Source of the DNA: Colius striatus
Lineage: Eukaryota; Chordata; Aves; Coliiformes; Coliidae
Length of the DNA stretch: 64,000 bases
Direction of reading: 5' to 3'
NCBI RefSeq assembly: GCF_028858725.1
Contig: NC_084781.1
Span: forward strand, 6,084,513 to 6,148,512
The position numbers and the translations under genes were made by a program. The notes under the pieces are model-generated. The model searched no databases and was not told the DNA's origin. It saw nothing but the letters and a program-made list of their open reading frames with translations. Positions 52,413-64,000 of this stretch are shown piece after piece. The stretch's first letter is position 1, and each line of letters begins with the position of its first letter.

Positions 52413-53341
52413 ATGTTCCTGCTCCTGGCTGCTCTGCAGAAACAGCCCTTGCCCAGGATGAGCACTGGCTGCAGGTGCCCAGACCTGTGGGATGTGCCCT
52501 TCCCTGAGTCCCATGGTGAAGGTTTGGGGTGCTGTCAGGGGCAGGAGTGCTGTTTGTGCCAGGCTGCTTGTATGCTGGCTTCCATGGAATGCCTGATCCT
52601 GCTAGGGCAAGACTGGGGCGTCTGGCTCCATGGGCTCACAGCCTCATCCATCACTGGAGACACACGGCAGCATCTCCTTAAAAAAGAGAGGGATTTGGGG
52701 ATGGCGCAGGGGTTTCCTGCATTCTCCCAGGCCCCAGCAGCAGTGCTGGGTGCCTCAACCATCCCGGTGCTGCTGATGGAGGAGACGGCAGCCCTGTTCC
52801 CCGGTTTGGGCTTCGATTGAGGTCAGACGTTGACAGTCAAATAGGATTAGCTGGGGGAAGGTTATTAGGCAAAATCCGTGCAATTTGTCTAATCTGAGGT
52901 GTTTCTTTAACACCTTAAGGAGATTATTTTGAAATATGGTTTTGACTTGACACTGCCCCACTGATGAAGACTCACTGCAGTTTTGCACCGTGCAGGAGGA
53001 ACCAGAATCCTTTGGCAGAGGGACAAAAGCTCCCGTTCAACAGCACCCAGGAGGCAGTTGGCACATGAAACAAGCCCATCAGGGTCTCATGTCCTCAAGG
53101 CCCAGGGCTCCCCATTCTCCTCCTCAGTGTGCCAGGGCTGAGGACAGGGACGTGCCCTTCACGGTGCTCATCCCCTGGCACCATCCCCCCGGAGAGCCCC
53201 CCGGAACAGAGCCCCTGCAGCGCAAAGGGAGGAGATTAGGGCAGCGCAAAGCCCTGTCTGGCTCCTGCAGCCTGAGATCTCTGTCTCAGCACCAGATGGC
53301 ATTAATAGCATTATTGTGCAGGGCTGGCGGACACCCATGTG

Positions 53342-53364
53342 CACACACACACACACACACACAC
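53342..53364. repeat. (CA)n microsatellite
   Basis: About 11-12 uninterrupted CA units; a usual dinucleotide repeat and a possible length marker. Confidence 0.95.
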
Positions 53365-55361
53365 TGCGTGCCTGTGCTAGGGCTTGGGGGCTGTGCCCCA
53401 CTGCGGGGGTCCTGATGGGCTGCAGCCACAGAGCAGGGCACACTGCCTGGCCCAAAAGCTCACGCTGGGGGTACATTTGGATGCCAGGCTGTTCTCAGAG
53501 CTAACCTGTGAGCAGCCCAAGCTATGTGCCCCTCCAAGATAGGGCCAGGAAATCTGGTAATGAGGGACAGGCGAAAGGTATAAACAGATTGTATGATGCA
53601 TGGTAATGTGGCTTCCCTGTGCCAGGGGCAGGGTGCTGCTTGCCAGGCTGGTGTGTGCCCCTCCTGAGGCACAGCTCTGCCTCTCTCCACGCCTCCATTG
53701 CTCTGGATGCTGAGCCCAGGAGCTATGGGAGTGGGAAAGGCCACTGCGCCCCTGCTCAGCTGCCATTCTCCTGCTGCTTCCCCAGCAAGAGGCTCCTGCT
53801 CTCCCCAGGGTCTGGGCAGGGGAGTTCATGGTCCTTGTGGCAGGGTGCCTGTCGGGATAAGCCCCAGCCCCGCAGCCCTTTCCCTGTGCCCGCAGCCCCA
53901 CGGGTCAGCTGGGAGCTGTGGCCTTGGTGAGGTGGTGTCCAGCTTGTCCCCTGAACCAGCCAATCTTGGAGGATTTCTCTCACAGTTCCTGAAGCCCTTA
54001 ATCTTCTCCAAGTAAATCTTTTCTGTGACACAAAGGGGATTGGGTAAATAATACAGTGGACAACTGGAGTGTCTTTTTCCTTGAGGAAGACTTCCAGTTC
54101 CCACCAGCTTCCCCTTGGCACTGGCTCTTTCCTCTTTGCTTTGCCAGTCTCTGGTGTACAGACAGGTAGGAGGGAGAGGGGCTCTGGCTGGCTGTGGCTT
54201 GGCTAGCTTCTGTGCTCAGTCCACACCTGAATATGAGATGTGGCACCGGGGCAGGAACAGGAGGAGCAGCAGGCAGGGAGGCTGGCAGCACAGCTCGCCC
54301 AGCATTGCTCCGCCATCTCCATGATGCCAGGGACTTGTTTGGCCCGTGAGGAAACGTGAATGCAAAATGTCTCCTTGTCAGTTAAAACAGGAGAGCAGCA
54401 AATGGTGACTAATGGAGCCAAAGAGGAGCACTTGATGATGTGGAGAAATGGGGCTGGGCTGGCGGGGAGCCAGCCACACGCCTCATTCTGCCTTTGTTCT
54501 GCTCCCGAAAAGGCAGCACATCCATCAACAGCAACGTGGTTGCCAACACAGCAGCCCTCCTTAAATTATCCTTCCAACCAAAGTAAATAACATCTCAGCC
54601 CTCATTTCCATGTTGCATGTGCCCCAAAGCCCTGGTTATCAGGAAATAAGATGAAGGGGTGCCCCGGAGCCCAGCCTGTGGCACGGCCACACGGGAGCGA
54701 TGCTGGGTGAGCACAGCCCAGCAGTGTGAGCCCAGGGCTGGGTGGGCTGGCTCCTCATGATGGGATTCACAGTGGCATCTAGCTGTGAAGAAAAGAAGGG
54801 TTCTCGTGACTGCAGTCTGAGTGTCTGGGACTCTCTTTGCAGAGTTCCTGGTGTCTCCAGGTTTGTCCTGGAGCTCACAAGGACACAAACCTGATCTCCT
54901 TGGTGTTGGCACTGCTGCCAGACCTGGCTGCCCACCTCACCCGCCTCAGCCAGGCTCGAAGCCCCGGGATGCTGGAGCAACCCCTCGGGGAAGGGGGCAC
55001 AACCTCCCACGCGTGTCCCCGACTCGTGCTCCTGAGCCACCCGGGCGTCGGGGAAGCCCCACGAACGCCCCGGCAGCGGCCGCACTGTGAGGCTGCAACA
55101 CTAGAGGGAAGCAGAAATCCAGCTTCTGGGCTGGCGAGGAGCCCTGCCAGGGCAGCAGCCAAGCCCGGCCCCGGCCCCCGGTTCCTGCTTGGCCCCGGGG
55201 CCCCGGCAGCCCTGAGGGACACGCAGCCGCTCCTGCGCTGCGCGGGACACAGTGGGCTCAAGGTGGGTCCCCGCTTTCGGGCACGCTGACCGGCTGTCAT
55301 CAGCCTGGCAAGACGCTGCCAGCCCCCTTGCACGTGTTTCAGCCCCCTCGCCCCGCCGCTG

Positions 55362-55385
55362 GGGAAACTGAGGCACGGAGCCGGG
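55362..55385 (-). repeat. Possible MIR core fragment
   Basis: GGGGAAACTGAGGCACGGAG equals the reverse complement of the most conserved MIR block (CTCAGTTTCCCC). Only about 20 bases match and the flanks do not, so this is weak. Confidence 0.35.
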
Positions 55386-55594
55386 CTGCCACGTGTCGCC
55401 GGGCGAGGTGCGGGACCTCATCCGCAGCACCGCACAGGGCCAGCGGGTGAGGGGCTGCTGCGGGGGCGGTGGAGCCCAGCCCCCTGACGCCCAGGTGCTC
55501 CCGCAGCCGGCCCATTTGCCGCCCGTCTCGCAATCAGCCCCTGCGGGCATCCTGCGAGGGGTCAGCGGTGTGGCCGGGCCGGCAGCGCGGCGCT

Positions 55595-55656
55595 GGGGCA
55601 GCCCGCAGCCCGCAGCCCGTGCCCTGGGGCAGCCCGCAGTTCGCAGCCCGTGCCCT
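55595..55656 (+). repeat. 31-bp direct duplication
   Basis: GGGGCAGCCCGCAGCCCGCA... occurs twice back to back with two base differences between the copies. Inside each unit a GCAGCCC heptamer is itself repeated. Confidence 0.75.
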
Positions 55657-58599
55657 GGCTGCCGGGTCACGGCGGGCTGGCTTCCCTCCGGAGAGGTGCT
55701 GCCGGGCTCTGCGTGGGAAGCGCTTTGTGGGAATCGGCCTGTGCCAGATAAGTAGCCCTGTTGTTTTAATGACTGCTTCCTCCGGGGGATTTGCCGGGGA
55801 GGGTGGCTGAGGGCACGGCGCTGGGGAGCCGAGGAGGTGAGGTTTGCCCTGGCTGGAGGGGTGCGGGATGCCCCCCGCATGGCTGTGTGCCCCTGTGCAG
55901 CCCCCCTCCCCTGCTCTGGCCAGGGCCTGCAGCTGACCCGGGTTAGCTGGGGGAGCTGCCAAGACCCTCTTGTCCCCAGCGCCCCTCTGCTTGCTTGTAT
56001 GAAAGGGGAGGGTTTTGTTGCATATTAATGTCGTTAATTTTCCCTCGGGAAAAGCACCTGTGTGGCTAAAAGGGTATGTGGGTACTGGACACCCTGTAAT
56101 CCCCAAGGCTCTGGGGGCCTGGGAGGTGTCTGGAACCGGTGTAAACACTGAACAATGCTGGGGAGGTTCAAGGAGGCTGCTTGGGCTGCAGTGGTTGTGG
56201 CAACAGTGCCCTCGCCCTTGGGGAGAGCAGGGGCATGTCTTTTGTGGGAAAGAGCCCGCTGTACCTGTTCATCCCTGGTGAGGAGCAGAGGGTCCCCCTT
56301 CGTGGAGGGGAAAGCCCAGTGGGATCAGAGCTTGGCGTGGGCATGCGTGTTGCTGTAATTTCTCTTGTGTAGCATTTGGGTCAGGAAAATAATGCCTCAG
56401 TAGGAGCTGTGCAGCTGGGCTAGCTGCTGGCTCTGGCAGGTTGCTTGCTCTTGTTAGCTGCTCAGTGGCTACAGGTGTGTGCTGCCTGGGCTTCCTGGGA
56501 GCCAAAGCACAGGTCAGCACTTGCCCAAAACCCAAATGTGATGACTTTCAGGCCTTCCTGAGCACAGCTGGTGCTGTTCCAACCTGTGATGGTGTGAGTG
56601 TCAGCAGGGCACCAGCTTTCTGCCCCGAGGCTCATACAAAGGCTGTGCACAAATGCTTCCTATGCACGTTCAAATGGGGGAGCTGTGGGAAGGCTGATGG
56701 CCCTGGCTGGGCAGGAGCCCAGTGCCAGGTGTGGGCTGGCAGGAGCCAGCTCTGGGGAGTGCCTGGCTGCCTGCCCTGCGCTGCCAGACCTGCACGTGTG
56801 GCTGCTGGGCGCAGGAGGCTGACAAATGGCCTGGGCTGAACAACCAAACTGAGGAGCAAACTGGGCCGTGGTGAGTGGCACAGCCAGCTCAGGACTTGCC
56901 CAGGCTCCCAGAGCATGCCCCAGGGCTGGTCATTCAGCCTGGCAGCTTTTAGTTGTCTCTTGTTGTGGCACTGCAGTCTCATCAGCAGATGCTGTCCTGT
57001 CCCAGAGGAAGCAGCTTTTGTCAGGGGGAGGTTAGTGCTCACGGTAGAGGCTCGTTCTCAGAGCTAGGGATGACAAGGAAACTCGGTGGAGATGCTGAAC
57101 AGCTGAGGGAGCTAAAAACGAAGCAGTGAGGAGCATTTTACTCACCCTGCACATGTGCCTGCAATGGGGATGTGGGAGCCCCTGCGGTGCCGTGGCAGCA
57201 AGTGTCCTGCCAGCCCATGCACCCCAATTCACACACTCTGGGGCGTAGGAGGGTACAGCCTGCACCCCAGCCCGGCCCAGCGAGTGCCACACAGCAAAGC
57301 GCTGCAGCAGTGCCTGCGGCCCGAAGATTCCTGTCAGCACGCTGGTCTGTGCTGCCATCCCGCAGCAGCTGCCGGCGAGGGGAAGGGCAGATGCCTGGCA
57401 TGTGGCTGGGGCTCCCCAGAGCCTGGGATTTGCTTGTTGCCTTGGGTACGGGCCTGAATACCAATTTCCTTGCTAAGTATCATCTAACATCTGTACAGGG
57501 ATGTAGGTGGCGATTGAAATGCACCTCGGTTCCTCGAGGGATGCGTGGGCACCGGGTGTGCATCAGCTGCTGCTTCATCGGCCCTCGGCCCGGTGGCACA
57601 GCCGGGGGTACGAGTGAGCCGGCGGCGAGCAGCCTGGGGCTGGGGGGAGCACGTGCACGCGTGGGAGGGCCGTGTGCTGGGGACACCCACGCGCCGTGAC
57701 AGAGCTGCTGAGGTGGCCTGGGAACGGGCTGAGTGGGGAGTGCTGACGGCACCGTGCAGCACCGAGGGAAGGGGAGGAAGGGAGAAAGCTGTGGTGTGTC
57801 AGACCCACACAGCTTTTGCCTCCCACCTCTGCTGTCGGCATTTCGGCAGTGAGGTCTGCTCAGGTGACAGGCGGCCCCGTGGTGCTCGGCGCTGAAACCT
57901 GTGCCCACAGCGTGGGTGGCCTGGAGCCAGGAGGAGAATGGGGTTGTGGGGTGGGTGTGCAGGAGCCTCAGCCCTGCCAAGCTTCTGTGTGCCCTGCTTG
58001 CTCCTCTGTGACATGGGAATCGCCCTCCCGTGCTGTGCAAGTCCCGCTCAGCGGGGTGGGCAAGCGCTCTGGCTCTTCCCAGGGCTTCCTAAGAATGAGG
58101 AATGGCAGCAAACCAGTGGAAGTGGCCAAGGAGCTGCCGTTTCTCTGCTGATTTTACTGGGTGACAAAGGTTAGGTTTTCACCACATCTAAAAGAAGTAC
58201 TTTAAAAAAAAAATGGTAGTTTTTTTTCCTACTGGCTGTTTCAAGATCTGGATGCTTCAGCCTTTGTTTATTTTCCAACAAATTGGGATTGGAAATGCTG
58301 TTTTGGAGAGCAAAGCAAAGCTGCTATCATCCCTTCAAGAGAAGACAATCTGAATTGCTCTAATGGTCCAGACAAATTGGCTTTGGTGTGACTGGGTCTT
58401 GGGGAGTAGGATCTTAGGCTTCAATTGTGCTTTGGATAAATACACCCCAAAGCAGGACATTAACCAGTATTTGCTGGCTGGAGGAGTGAATTCGTAATGA
58501 AGCCTGACAAGGTCTGTCTTGCTTGTGTCCTCAGCTATATGGGAGCAGCATGGACCGGTGCTGTTTGCACGGTGAAAACCTCCTTCCTCTCCTCATGCA

Positions 58600-59178
58600 G
58601 CTAAAAAGTGCCCGAGAAGCCGCTGGAGAAGCGCTGCCAGCTGCGAGGCTCAGGTGGCTGCAGCCCCGGACAGCGAGGGGCAGCTCCAGGGACCAGCCGC
58701 CCTCTCGCAGGCGAGGTGCAGGTTTGCAGGAGCTGGAGGGGAGCCCGCTGCCTTGCAGCGGAGCTTTATGGGGTGTGACAGGCACGGCCCCGGCACCGTC
58801 AGCCCCGCGGGGGGCACCTGCGGCGGGGGGGGTCGGCCTAGGTGCCGGCGCGTCCCGCCCCGCCGGTCGCCTCGGCGGCTCCCACCGGGCAGGGCGAGAG
58901 GAAGGCGAGCGGGCACCGGGTGGAGGTCGGGCCGGGCACGGGGGTGCTCGCTCTTCGGGGGCTGCCCCCCCAAAACCCCTGCGCGGGGGCGGGGAGTGGG
59001 CGGGAGCCCGGCCCACCCTCCCGACGCCACTCGCCGGGCGCGGGGAGGAGGAGGAGGAGGAGCGGCTGCGAGCTGGGCTCTGGGCACCTCACCGGGCTGG
59101 CAGGGAGCGCGGCTCGCCGGGGGCACCGCACCGCCCGCAATTGCGCCGCAGCCCCGGGCCGTAGCTGCTCTTTATGGC
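58600..59178 (+). promoter_or_regulatory. DSCAML1: DSCAML1 CpG island promoter and 5'UTR
   Basis: A CpG-rich stretch, continuing to about 59540, surrounds the DSCAML1 start exon. A (GGA)n run (about 59044-59062) and several GC-box-like GGGGCGGGG elements (near 58985) are visible; no TATA box. The transcription start is not defined by sequence alone. Confidence 0.6.
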
Positions 59179-59221
59179 ATGTGGCTGGTAACTTTTTTCC
59201 TGCTGTACTCTTTGCGGAAAG
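59179..59221 (+). CDS. DSCAML1: DSCAML1, DSCAM-like 1, first coding exon only
   Basis: The exon encodes MWLVTFFLLYSLRK plus one base before the donor G|GTAAGT at 59222. Remembered human DSCAML1 begins MWLVTFLLLLDSLHKA, and its place next to FXYD2 on the same strand agrees. These residues are the signal peptide core of a large Ig/fibronectin adhesion receptor (about 2000 aa in human) used in neuronal self-avoidance and synaptic layering. All further exons lie beyond the right edge. The start is the only ATG in this frame close to the match. Confidence 0.85.
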
Positions 59222-62200
59222 GTAAGTCACCCCCCGGGGCGAGCGAGGGGAGCGGGAGGGCTGTGCGGGGGAGGTGGCGGGGGGATGCTGCGGGCTCGTC
59301 CCGGGCTGGCGACGGGGGTCTCGGCGCGGCTGCCCCGGGGCTCGGGCAGCGGAGACGGTCGCGAAGCGGCTCCTCGGCGCAGCCCCGGAGGGGAAGGAGC
59401 GTCCCGAGGTGCGTGGCATCCTCCGGCCGGTCCCCGGCGCGCTCGGAGCGGGGGCCCGATCCCGCGGTGCCGTCCGTCCCTCCGAAACCGCGTCCTCCCC
59501 GCTTAGAGCGCGGGGTGATGGGGAAGGCAGCGGCTCGATAGACATCGAGCTGGGGGGGGGGTGTCGTGAAACAAGTGTGTCGAGGAGCCGCACGCTTAAA
59601 GGTTAGAGATTAAAGTTGGAGATTAAGTGAATGCTGCTCGAATCTGCCGAGGTAATGCTCCGAAGCGACTCTCTGCTGTAGCTGCAATTAAAAACGCCAG
59701 GCAAGGAGCCGCACGTCGCAGGGGCAGTTAAATGGCAGTGCGTTGGTTCCGGCGATCAATCAGCGTTACATAAAGGAATTGCCCATCTCCGAACCTGCGG
59801 GAATCGTTAATTGTGTTTCTGTAATAAATGACCTCTGTGCACATGGCCCGACCTGCCGGTGCGGTGCCCGAGGCTCCCACCTTTGGGGAGATCGTCTGCT
59901 CCGAGATGGCAAATGCCATTTGCCCTCATTATCTTTTTTTGAGAACAGCGAGGGGAGAATTTGGGGGAATGAGGAAAGTGAAAGAAAGGGGACGGAGCTG
60001 CCTCCTTACGGGAGACTTGTCTTTGCTGCCTATCGCACTACCCATCTGGCTGGAGCATAAGCCGGTGAAAAATATTTATCTGGGGTTTTAGCAGGGCATC
60101 CTGTCCGGTGGTGTGGGGCTGAGCAGTTATCCCATCGATTATTAATTATGGAAGAGCTGCTGTAGCCGAGCTGGAGCGAAGCTGCATTTGGGAGCTTTAC
60201 CCCAAACCGCTATTGTGTTTAGGATCTGCTGAGCTGAACGTGCCAGCATCTGCTTTGCTTACATTTGCATTTTTTACCGAAGGAAAAACAAAACCGAAAA
60301 CAAATACCTGTCGAGGATGCTCCAATTTCTACCTCTCCTCCCCCCCCCAATAGTCAAAACAGGGCTACACCAGGGCTCGTGCTTTCTCGTGTTTTCAGCT
60401 TCTTGGAAGAGGGATATCTTCCCACAGAGCTCTGTCTTCTGAGAAGAGCAAATTAAAAGCCTCCATTAGCACAACTCCTCGTGGCCTCGTTTTCCCTGTT
60501 TTTTTTTTCAAGAATTAAAGCGTTATCTTTGGTGTGGAACAGTCCTGGTGATGCAAAGTGTTCCAGTGACACCGTTCCAAAGGGAGGACAGCGATGCCAT
60601 GGAAGTTTCATTACAATAATGGGATGGAAAAATCGCATTGCCTAATGCGTGATAAACCTTTTAGATACTTAATATTTCTGGGCATCGAAGCACGTCCTTG
60701 TAACGCGCTCCTGCTGTAGCACGGGAGCTCCGGCAGAAACCGAAAGCAAATCAGCCTTCCATCCAGGGGGCCGCTGAAGTTTAGCGATCCCTCGATGGGC
60801 TGTAGCTGCTTCTTTCTGCCCCGCTTACAACGTGCACAAAAATAGGCGGTTGGCAAGCCAACAAGCAGGGAGTTGAGCAGAAAGATGGTCTGGCAGCGTG
60901 AGTGAGAGCAGCCAGGCAGAGGAGGAGGGGAGGCGAGTGGTGTGATGAGGAGCACGCTGGTCACAATCGAGAGGCTTGGAGCGGGGAAAGCATCTCCCCG
61001 CCTGCTCTCGCCGGATCTCTCTGCCGTCTGATTTATATTGGCATCAGATTTACGTGATGTTCCTGTATTGGGTGCAGTGAAGTATGCGGCTTGTGTTTTT
61101 TAATCTCTCCCCATCTCGGCCCCCCAGCGTGGCACAGCGCTCGTTTGTCTCTGAAATGAAACATGGAAACCTCATTAGAGGCGCGGAGGAGAAGCCTGCA
61201 GTGCTCATCTCCTCGTCGTGCCCGCTGCTTGTTTATCCTGCGGGTAGCCAAAATCTCCTGGCCTCAGGAGCCACGGTGACTGCTGGTCCAGAGCCTTTAC
61301 TTGCACCTGGTGTGGGCTTAGGGCTGCTCCTGCCTTTGGATGAATTAGGCAAGCCTAACGTTTCTCTGAGCATTTGCTCTCCAGAGGAACGGGCTGTGCC
61401 TTGCGCCAGTGGTGGATGCCAGGGGTGTGCTGTCGAGCAGCCCTTCCCAGAGACAGGAGCTGCCTGGGGGCTGCAGGCTGGAGACCACGGCACAGGGCAT
61501 CTCGCTGTCACAGAGCCCTGCTTTCTGCCTGCCTGGGCCTGAGCTGGAGGGACGGGAGCACTCGGTCCTCTGAAGCAGCTGAGGAGCTGGGTGCAGGAAT
61601 GAAACTGGAAGCCTCTCTTTGTGGCATGAATTCTTCTGACATGGCAGTGCCCGGGCTCGAGCTGTGCCGTGGGTGCCGTGAAGACATCTCGTGCCTAAAT
61701 AAGCAGGCTGTTAATGAGCGTGAGGGCAGGAGGGAGGAAGGTGGTGGGTTGCTGCGGTCGGTACGGCGTGTCCTGTGCTGGGAGGCTGTGCAGTGGCAGG
61801 TTTGGTTGCAGAACGTCTCTTGTCTTTGAAATCTAGACTGTAGCCAGCTACGTATTTTACATAATCACGATTTTGGGAGCTACCCTTTCGCTGCTTGTAG
61901 ATGCCTGAGGAATAAACCCCAGCTCATCCAGTCTGCATATTGCCGCCATCATCTGCCAGCAGAGCTGTACCAAATATTTAGGAAATCCATTTCCCGACTC
62001 TTGCTAACGCTTGCTGCCTGCCCAGCTGCTGCCTCTTGGAAAGGGCTGCGTCGACTCTGCTCCATCAGAGAAGGGAGCGAGCACAGCTTGGAGGAGGAGA
62101 AGGCGAGCAGGGTGTCAGGGCTTGCCCTATTGATCCATTCCCCTCCTTTCTTGACCGCATGGTGGAAATCCTCGTCTCTGCCTCACGAAGCGAGCGCGTG

Positions 62201-64000
62201 GGCTGTGGTGTGCTGGGGGCATGTGCCTGTGCCTGGCCTCTGCCACATCCCCTCACCTGCCCACTTGGCCCTGGTATCCCCCCTGGCTGTGGGGGGACCT
62301 TGCTGTCACCCTGGCCTGGTCATGTCACCACATGTCTCCTCAGGACTTGGCTGCAGCTCCTCAGGCTTTGTGTTCAGCGTGGCTGAGACATGGAAGTGGG
62401 CTGTGGAAGGGGAAGGAGAGGCAGAGCTTTGCTTGTGATCCCTGGGCTCCTTCCTCACCCCCTCCCAGGGCAGAAGATCCCCAGGGGCAGCTTGGGCAGG
62501 TTGGGGGGGGCTGGGAAGATGATGCAGAGCTAGAGATGTCCAGCTCTGGGCCAGCCCCTCAGAAGATGGGGTGGTGAGACTGGTACCTCCAGCGAGCTGC
62601 CGTGGGAGGCTCAGGGGCCAGACAGATCAGCAGGAAGAGGTGATTTTTTTTTCCCAGGCAAGGGTTACAGCCTCAGCCTGGGTGCTGTCGTAATAGCTGG
62701 AGGTGGTTCAGGCCTTAATTTCCATGCAGATGCATTAAGGAGCAGGCAGCTTGTGCTCTCTTTGAGCAGGTCCCTTACCCTCAGAGGACCAGAGGCAGCT
62801 GTTCTTCTTTCTCCTTTGCTCCCTCTTTGGTTTGTGGTGACTGCGGCTGCAAGTCAGGAAGGCCCATGGTGCTGAGGCCAGAGGGGCTGTGCTGCAAGGC
62901 TGGGACTCTGAAATGCCATGCTGGGGTGGGAAAGGTGCTGTGGCAGGTACCTGCCCTCGCTGCCACTGTGCCAGCCACCAGCCGAACCGCCCCCCGGTCC
63001 TGCTCGGCATTTCCTGGCACAGTTTCCTGGAGCTGCTGGGCTGGAGTCAGGGCTTTACCCTTTGGTCTGGAAAGCCCTTGTGGGGCTGTGGCATCGCGGG
63101 TGGCTGTGCTGAGCCCCAGGCAGGGTGTGTGCACTCTCTGTCCTCTGCTTGAAAGGGCATCAGCCTTCTCATCCCTTCTGTGATGCTCAGAGATGCCACT
63201 TCTCACCCTGTCAGCTCCAAGGTCGCTCTCTTCATTAGGAGAAGCCATTACGGTCCTCCTGAAGATAAGGGTTTAAAGGAAGCACCTTCCAGGGAAGGCC
63301 ACAGACCACTCCAATGTTATAAATGGTCAGGCAGCGTGTGATGGAGTCCCTGTCTGTCTCAAGGCAGTAGAGAGGGAAGATGAGGACTTGCCACCTACCT
63401 GGAATTCCCACCCTGCCATGCGTGCCAAGCTTCCCTTCCCTTTCCCCTTGAACAGGGCAGGTGTCAAGCACCCTTAATGAGGCTAATAAATGAGCAGCGA
63501 GGTGACGATGAGCCTGCTGTTCTCTCATCAGCCCTGCAAGGCTGGTGGCTGGGGAAGCCCGGGGGCCTTTTCTGGTAGGGATGGCATCAGCCCAGGCTGG
63601 GTTCCCCATGATTGCGTGAACACCCTCAAAACATTCCTGGGAGTTTGGAGAGTCCAGCCATCAGGACTAGTAAATATTCCGAAGGGATGATGGCAAAATG
63701 ACTTGCTTCTTTCAGCTTGGAGAGAGAGATGTTAATGTTTCAATACCTCTAGGTTGCAATTTACTACAATTTGAGAAGATTGCACTGTGATAACTTAGAA
63801 TACCTGCCTCTCGGAGCAGCCGAGGCAGCGTCCGGCTGCGCGCCGGGCTGTGTGACCCCGGTGCCGTCTGCCTGTGTTGTTGCCTGCTCCCCAGCAGACA
63901 CCGTTCAGTTCGGGCTCCTCTTCTCGGGTTCCTGTGAATTAATGCCCTCAATATTTAGGTTAGGTCAGCACATCTGACCAGATGTGAGCAGTGATTTCTG
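59222..64000 (+). other. DSCAML1: DSCAML1 intron 1 (start of a very long intron)
   Basis: No second DSCAML1 exon is found before the window ends, in keeping with the very large first intron of this gene. No named repeat is visible in 4.8 kb. Pockets that are AT-richer than the surroundings, free of repeats (about 59.69-60.47, 60.48-61.08, 61.82-61.99, 63.25-63.50 and 63.64-63.99 kb), are candidates for conserved regulatory elements. Comparison data would be needed. Confidence 0.5.
59908..59924. promoter_or_regulatory. 17-bp near-perfect palindrome in DSCAML1 intron 1
   Basis: GGCAAATG-C-CATTTGCC has 8-base arms that are exact inverted copies around one base. Such symmetry suggests a dimer-binding site. 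It overlaps NFI-like half sites (TGGCA/TGCCA) and ATTTGC octamer-like cores. Function not known. Confidence 0.35.

Larger units (their letters stand above)
52246..58550. other. Intergenic region between FXYD2 and DSCAML1
   Basis: 6.3 kb without a supported gene. It holds (GGGA)n at about 52390-52412, a (CA)n microsatellite at 53342-53364, a possible short MIR core near 55.36 kb and a 31-bp direct duplication at 55595-55656. From 58.15 kb the sequence becomes AT-richer (A and T runs near 58205-58230) before the DSCAML1 CpG island. Confidence 0.5.

Noticed and set aside
58654-59541. Long frames around the DSCAML1 CpG island
   Set aside because: Only the 43-base stretch MWLVTF... matches a known protein; the rest is CpG-island composition.

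Overview
The window looks like a gene-dense, GC-rich stretch of a bird genome. Introns are short, CpG islands are frequent, truncated CR1 LINEs are present, and there is no bacterial-type organisation. The gene order SCN4B - TMPRSS4 - SMIM35 - IL10RA - TMPRSS13 - FXYD6 - FXYD2 - DSCAML1 is the conserved vertebrate block known from human 11q23.3, here written in the opposite direction. In birds this block is expected on a microchromosome (the chicken chromosome 24 homologue; inferred from synteny, not searched).

Layout. 1-2.6 kb: last three coding exons and long 3'UTR of the sodium-channel beta-4 subunit SCN4B (+). 2.8-10.75 kb: complete TMPRSS4 (-), 13 coding exons, 435 aa, tail-to-tail with SCN4B. 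13.5-15.6 kb: a four-exon small membrane protein that I identify as SMIM35 (+), 87 aa. 18.9-22.4 kb: complete IL10RA (-), 7 exons, 587 aa. 22.4-26.7 kb: divergent intergenic region with two ISRE-like motifs and a CR1 fragment. 26.7-35.4 kb: complete TMPRSS13 (+), 13 coding exons, 475 aa. 35.4-39.9 kb: intergenic. 39.9-40.5 kb: CpG island, the probable FXYD6 promoter. 45.6-46.6 kb: FXYD6 coding exons (+), 96 aa. 49.7-52.2 kb: FXYD2 (+), 61 aa, with an HNF1-like site in its promoter. 58.6-59.2 kb: CpG island and first coding exon of DSCAML1 (+). From there to the end of the window is DSCAML1 intron 1.

How the genes work together. SCN4B, FXYD6 and FXYD2 are single-pass regulators of Na+ channels or of the Na,K-ATPase. 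TMPRSS4 and TMPRSS13 are type II transmembrane serine proteases, and TMPRSS4 is known to activate the epithelial Na+ channel. IL10RA is the ligand-binding chain of the IL-10 receptor and DSCAML1 is a neuronal Ig-superfamily adhesion molecule. All exon boundaries were assembled by hand from GT/AG splice sites, reading phase and remembered human family sequences. The total lengths divide by three and agree with the families. I see no operon-like, CRISPR, viral or toxin system. The most interesting points are a well-supported SMIM35 orthologue, a third YxxQ motif and altered cysteines in IL10RA, a non-canonical RFSYD motif in FXYD2, an HNF1-like site before FXYD2, a palindromic polyadenylation signal between SCN4B and TMPRSS4, and a minisatellite that fills a TMPRSS13 intron.
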